Origin: Flavobacteriales bacterium
GTDB lineage: Bacteria > Bacteroidota > Bacteroidia > Flavobacteriales_F > PHOS-HE28
Direction of reading: 5' to 3'
DNA length: 7,662 nt
Assembly: GCA_020854015.1 (NCBI GenBank)
Contig: JADZGG010000072.1
Coordinates: 1 to 7,662, forward strand
Shown here: positions 4,596-7,662 of the stretch, in pieces
Position numbering within the stretch: the stretch's first letter is position 1
Layout: every line of letters begins with the position of its first letter
Made by a program: the position numbers and the translations under genes
The notes under the pieces: model-generated
Database searches by the model: none
Told to the model about the DNA's origin: nothing
Seen by the model: only the letters and a program-made list of their open reading frames with translations

Positions 4596-5714
4596 CTATT
4601 CGGAGCCCACGCTCATCTCCATTTCCGGATCATCCTCCTTCTTGGCGCCTTTCAGATCGGTCTTCGCATCGATCCCGCTCAGCACCTCCAGGTTGATGCC
4701 GTCGCTGAGCCCGGTCTTGATGTGGGTCTTCTTCCAAACCTCACCGTCCTTCACCTGCACATAGGCGCTGTCGCCCTTGGTGTTGAACTCCACCAAGCTC
4801 TCAGCCACAGTGAGCACGCTATCACGACGGTCCAGAACAATGTCGGCATTGGCGCTGTAGCCGCTTCGCAGCTGCTGGCCTTCCTTCAGCTTCACGGCCG
4901 CGCGGATCTCGAATTGAATGGCACCGTTCTCCTCCACGCCTTTCGGGGCGATGTACTCCAGTTCAGCATCCCATTGCGCTTTCTCGATCGCTCCCACGGT
5001 GAGCACCACGGGCATGCCGAGCTTCACCTTGCCCACCTCGCTCTCATCCACCTTGCCTTGGAAGATCAGGTCGTTCATGTCGGCGATGCTGGCAATGGTG
5101 GTGCCCTCGTTGAAGTTGTTGCGCTCGATCACGCTGTTGCCCTCCTTCACGGGCACGTCCAGCACCATGCCGTCGATGGTGCTGCGGACCACCGTATTGC
5201 CTGCGCTTGTGCGGCTGATGCCATCGCGCACCACCTGGAGCGACTCCTGTGCGGCGTCCAGCTCCTGCTTCGCGTTCTTCAAGGACACGTCATAGGTCTG
5301 CATCTCGGCGGCGCTGATCACGCCCTTGTCCACCAGCGGCTTGTTGCGGTCGTAGTTGAGCTGTGCGTTCTGCACGGTGATCTCGGCGCTCCGCACCCTG
5401 TTCTCCGCGCTGCTCAAAGAGAGCATGTCGGGTACGATCTGGATGCGGGCCAGGGCATCGCCCTTCTTCACCTGCTGTCCGGCCTCCACCATCAGCTCGC
5501 GGATGATGCCGCTGACCACGGGCTTGATCAGGATCTCTTTTCGGGGAACGATCTTGCCGTTGGCCACGGTCTTCTTCACCACGTTGTTCTTCTTAGCATG
5601 CTCGGTCGAGAACACGTCCGGCTTGCTTGCGCTCTTCTCATAGAGGAAGTACATGGTCCAAACGAAGAGGACGGCGAGACCGGCGAACAGGAGGTACTTA
5701 AGGATGCGTTTCAT
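4596..5714 (-). CDS. MacA/HlyD-type periplasmic adaptor subunit of an ABC efflux system
   Basis: This 372-residue membrane fusion protein links an inner-membrane transporter to an outer-membrane channel. It starts MKRILKYLLFAGLAVLFVWT, a basic n-region and a single membrane anchor (5-24), with no lipobox. The first lipoyl half-motif is around 61-92 (IKPVVSGIIRELMVEAGQ, then KKGDALARIQ). A helical coiled-coil hairpin of about 98-165 follows (ENRVRSAEITVQNAQLNYDR, then ELDAAQESLQ). The second lipoyl half is at 176-195 (VRSTIDGMVLDVPVKEG). A beta-barrel (about 205-295) and a membrane-proximal domain to about 350 follow. The C-terminus is short and charged. Length and order match MacA-type adaptors of about 370-400 residues. 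It lies 31 nt after the second permease gene and is probably co-transcribed. Substrate unknown: macrolides, peptides or lipids are all known for such systems. Confidence 0.92.
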   Translation of the reverse strand: MKRILKYLLFAGLAVLFVWTMYFLYEKSASKPDVFSTEHAKKNNVVKKTVANGKIVPRKEILIKPVVSGIIRELMVEAGQQVKKGDALARIQIVPDMLSLSSAENRVRSAEITVQNAQLNYDRNKPLVDKGVISAAEMQTYDVSLKNAKQELDAAQESLQVVRDGISRTSAGNTVVRSTIDGMVLDVPVKEGNSVIERNNFNEGTTIASIADMNDLIFQGKVDESEVGKVKLGMPVVLTVGAIEKAQWDAELEYIAPKGVEENGAIQFEIRAAVKLKEGQQLRSGYSANADIVLDRRDSVLTVAESLVEFNTKGDSAYVQVKDGEVWKKTHIKTGLSDGINLEVLSGIDAKTDLKGAKKEDDPEMEMSVGSE

Positions 5715-5745
5715 GGGTTGGTCTGTTGGGGCGAGGTGTCTGCCC

Positions 5746-6993
5746 TTACTCTGCTCTTAAAGCGTCAACGGCATTGATGGCGAGGGCTCGGCGGGCGGGA
5801 AGAAGGCCAGCGAGGAGGCCACTGATGATCAGAACGGCGAAGGCAACGAGCGCTACGGTGATATCGACGCCGGGGTTCTTGAAGAAGTCGGCATCGCCTG
5901 CGAAGTGACGGACCAGTTCGAGCACGCCCACGCCGACAAGCAATCCGAAGTATCCGGCGATGAGGATGAGGGTGAGCGCCTCCTGCACGATCTGCCCGGT
6001 GATGTTCGCGGGCGTGGCACCGATGCTGCGACGGATGCCGATCTCCTTCGTGCGTTCCTTGATGCTCACAAGCATGATGTTGCCGATGCCTATCACTCCT
6101 GCGATCAACGACAGGATACCCACGAACCAGCTGAGACCGGAGATGCCGATGAAGAGGCCGCTCATCATGGTGTACATCTCCTGCATGTTCCAGCTACCGA
6201 AGGCGTTGTCGTCCGTGGGGTCCACCTTGTGCTTGCGGGCCATGATCCGCTTGATGTCCTTCTCGATGCGCGCCACATCCTCTCCTGGCTTGGCCACGAT
6301 ACTGAACCAATGCACTTCGTTCAGGCTGTTGAAGGCCTTCTGAAAGGTGGTGAACGGCACATAGATCTTCGCGTCCGGATTGTCGCCCATCTCGGCGCTG
6401 CTCTTCCGCTCGGTGATCCCGACCACCTGGAAGTACACGCCGTTGATGCGGATGTATTTGCCCATGGCATCCTCCTTGCCGAAGAGCTGTTCGATCACCT
6501 GCTTGCCGATCACGCAGATCTTGCGCTCTTCGAGCAGGTCCTGACGGTTCAGGAAACGTCCACGAGTGATGCGCACGGCCTCTACCATGAGCACCTCCGG
6601 TTCCGCACCGTAGATCGAGAAGGCTGAGGTCTTGTTCTTGTAGTTCACGTTGTTACCGCCCTGCCAACCACCCAGTTGCAGTTGCGGTGAACAGACCTCG
6701 ATGCCCTGCACGTTGTCACGGATGAGGCGGATGTCCTCGTTGTCGAAATTGAAGCGCCTTCCCCGCTGGAACCCTTCGTAGGGCTTGGTGGTGGGCATGG
6801 TCCAGATGAAGCAGCTGTTGGTGGCGAAGCCTTCGAACCCACCGAGCACCGCGTTCTTCAGGCCGTTGCCCATGCCCAACATCACCACAAGCATGAAGAT
6901 GCCCCAGCCCACACCGAACATGGTGAGGAAGCTGCGGAGCTTGTTCCTCCGCAACGTCATCATGATCTCGTTCCAACGGTCGCTGTCGAACAT
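5746..6993 (-). CDS. MacB-type ABC transporter permease (second of a tandem pair)
   Basis: This 415-residue permease has the MacB/FtsX architecture. There is a cytoplasmic N-terminal helix (MFDSDRWNEIMMTLRRNKLR), TM1 (about 21-42), a large periplasmic MacB_PCD-like domain (about 43-280), and three C-terminal TMs (about 283-310, 335-362 and 378-399). Between TM2 and TM3 is the coupling-helix motif KERTKEIGIRRSIGATPANI (312-331), which contacts the ATPase. The protein ends LLPARRALAINAVDALRAE, a typical family terminus. Unlike Escherichia coli MacB there is no fused N-terminal nucleotide-binding domain, so a separate ATPase is required. The start is 3 nt after the stop of the upstream permease (TAA-GCC-ATG), implying coupled translation. 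The C-terminal half aligns clearly with the upstream paralogue. Such proteins act mechanically on a periplasmic adaptor, here the MacA-like gene downstream. Confidence 0.93.
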   Translation of the reverse strand: MFDSDRWNEIMMTLRRNKLRSFLTMFGVGWGIFMLVVMLGMGNGLKNAVLGGFEGFATNSCFIWTMPTTKPYEGFQRGRRFNFDNEDIRLIRDNVQGIEVCSPQLQLGGWQGGNNVNYKNKTSAFSIYGAEPEVLMVEAVRITRGRFLNRQDLLEERKICVIGKQVIEQLFGKEDAMGKYIRINGVYFQVVGITERKSSAEMGDNPDAKIYVPFTTFQKAFNSLNEVHWFSIVAKPGEDVARIEKDIKRIMARKHKVDPTDDNAFGSWNMQEMYTMMSGLFIGISGLSWFVGILSLIAGVIGIGNIMLVSIKERTKEIGIRRSIGATPANITGQIVQEALTLILIAGYFGLLVGVGVLELVRHFAGDADFFKNPGVDITVALVAFAVLIISGLLAGLLPARRALAINAVDALRAE

Positions 6994-6996
6994 GGC

Positions 6997-7662
6997 TTAT
7001 TCGTCGCGTAGCGCTTCAATGGGACGGATGGCAGCTGCTCGGCGCGCTGGGATGAATCCGGCGATTGCGCCTGCCACGAGCAAGGCGAGCAACGCACGAA
7101 GGGCCACGCTGAAGTCTATGGTGGGGTCGCGGAAGAACTCACTGCCGGGGATCGCGCTGGCAAGAAGCTCCAGAAGGCCGACCCCCATGGCCAGACCGAG
7201 GTATCCGAAGAGGGCCGTTACGAAAATGGCTTCCATCAGGATCTGGCCGACCACATCGCCAGGTGTGGCGCCGAGCGCCTTGCGCACACCGATCTCCCGC
7301 GTGCGGTCCTTCACCACGATCAGCATGATGTTGCCGATGCCCACGATGCCCGCGATCAGACTGCCGATGCCTACGAACCAGAGAAAGGCCGTGATGCCGT
7401 TGAAGATGTTGTTGAAGGTGGAGACGTTGGCCACGTTGTTCTGGAGCCAGATGGCGCGGTCGTCCGTCGGGTCGAAGTTGTGGCGCCTGGCGATGGTGTG
7501 CAGCGCCCGCTCCTGGGCCATCTGTGCCCCAACTATGCTGGCGTCGCTGAAGCTGAACATGATCTCGTCCACGTCGCGCTGTGCGTTGAACACCCGTTGT
7601 GCGGCGCTCAATGGGATGAAGACGGGACTTCGTTGCATCATGCCGCCCTCGCCGCTGTTCTC
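6997..7662 (-). CDS. MacB-type ABC transporter permease (first of a tandem pair, 5' end outside the window)
   Basis: The visible 221 residues are the C-terminal half of a MacB-type permease. They comprise the end of the periplasmic domain (RSPVFIPLSAAQRVFNAQRD and HNFDPTDDRAIWLQNN), TM2 (about 90-117), the coupling motif KDRTREIGVRKALGATPGDV (118-137), TM3 (about 140-170), TM4 (about 184-206) and the terminus FIPARRAAAIRPIEALRDE. The frame remains open through base 7662, reading ENSGEGG before the first visible methionine pair (7636-7641). That Met-Met falls where the paralogue has an internal MGDNPDAKIYVPF segment, so it is not the start. Roughly 190 residues should lie beyond the edge. The protein parallels the downstream permease along its whole visible length (for example HNFDPTDD against HKVDPTDD, GATPGDVVGQI against GATPANITGQI), indicating an ancient tandem duplication and probably a heterodimer. 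Confidence 0.92.
   Translation of the reverse strand, partial: ENSGEGGMMQRSPVFIPLSAAQRVFNAQRDVDEIMFSFSDASIVGAQMAQERALHTIARRHNFDPTDDRAIWLQNNVANVSTFNNIFNGITAFLWFVGIGSLIAGIVGIGNIMLIVVKDRTREIGVRKALGATPGDVVGQILMEAIFVTALFGYLGLAMGVGLLELLASAIPGSEFFRDPTIDFSVALRALLALLVAGAIAGFIPARRAAAIRPIEALRDE

Noticed and set aside
4482..5777. 431-codon open frame on the plus strand opposite the adaptor gene
   Set aside because: It is antisense to a well-supported MacA-type gene. Its product is a His/Leu/Val/Asp-rich composition typical of the mirror frame of GC-rich coding DNA, with no recognisable family.
5905..6627. 240-codon open frame on the plus strand opposite the second permease
   Set aside because: It is antisense to a clear MacB-type permease, rich in His, Asp and Ala, with no motif and no promoter.

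Overview
The window looks like chromosomal DNA from a GC-rich member of the Bacteroidota, probably an environmental Flavobacteriales-type lineage. Four things point there. Five candidate start regions carry an octamer close to the Bacteroidota -7 element TAnnTTTG, here written TAnnTTCG or TAnnTTCA. No start codon has a convincing Shine-Dalgarno sequence. There is a bacterial deoxyhypusine-synthase-like gene. There are YwqK-type repeat and SC-type lipoprotein genes typical of the phylum. The assignment is by inspection only; no search was possible.

Layout from left to right. On the minus strand, 38-1468 encodes a complete MBOAT (AlgI-type) O-acyltransferase. A second reading frame starts 2 nt after its stop and leaves the window at base 1; it may be the usual partner of such an enzyme. 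A divergent promoter region (1469-1610) separates it from two plus-strand genes: a secreted YwqK/MORN-like repeat protein (1611-2006) and a putative lipoprotein with two CXXCH haem-type motifs (2079-2552). The latter converges with a minus-strand VOC/glyoxalase-like gene (2553-2972); their stop codons abut with no spacer. Next on the minus strand is a two-gene unit: a deoxyhypusine-synthase-like protein (3517-4494), followed 12 nt later by a small protein with a long Asp/Glu tail (3115-3504). A strong hairpin at 3059-3090 closes this unit.

The right third (4596-7662, minus strand) is a tripartite ABC efflux-type operon. It contains two tandem paralogous MacB-type permeases, the first cut by the window edge, and then a MacA/HlyD-type periplasmic adaptor. 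The complete permease has no ATPase domain, so a separate ATPase, and probably an outer-membrane factor, should lie upstream, outside the window. The order permease-permease-adaptor with spacings of 3 and 31 nt indicates one transcript and a probable heterodimeric membrane unit.

No RNA genes, insertion sequences, CRISPR arrays or stretches over 300 bases without a gene were seen. The least explained parts are the deoxyhypusine-synthase-like/acidic-protein pair, since bacteria lack eIF5A, and the CXXCH lipoprotein.
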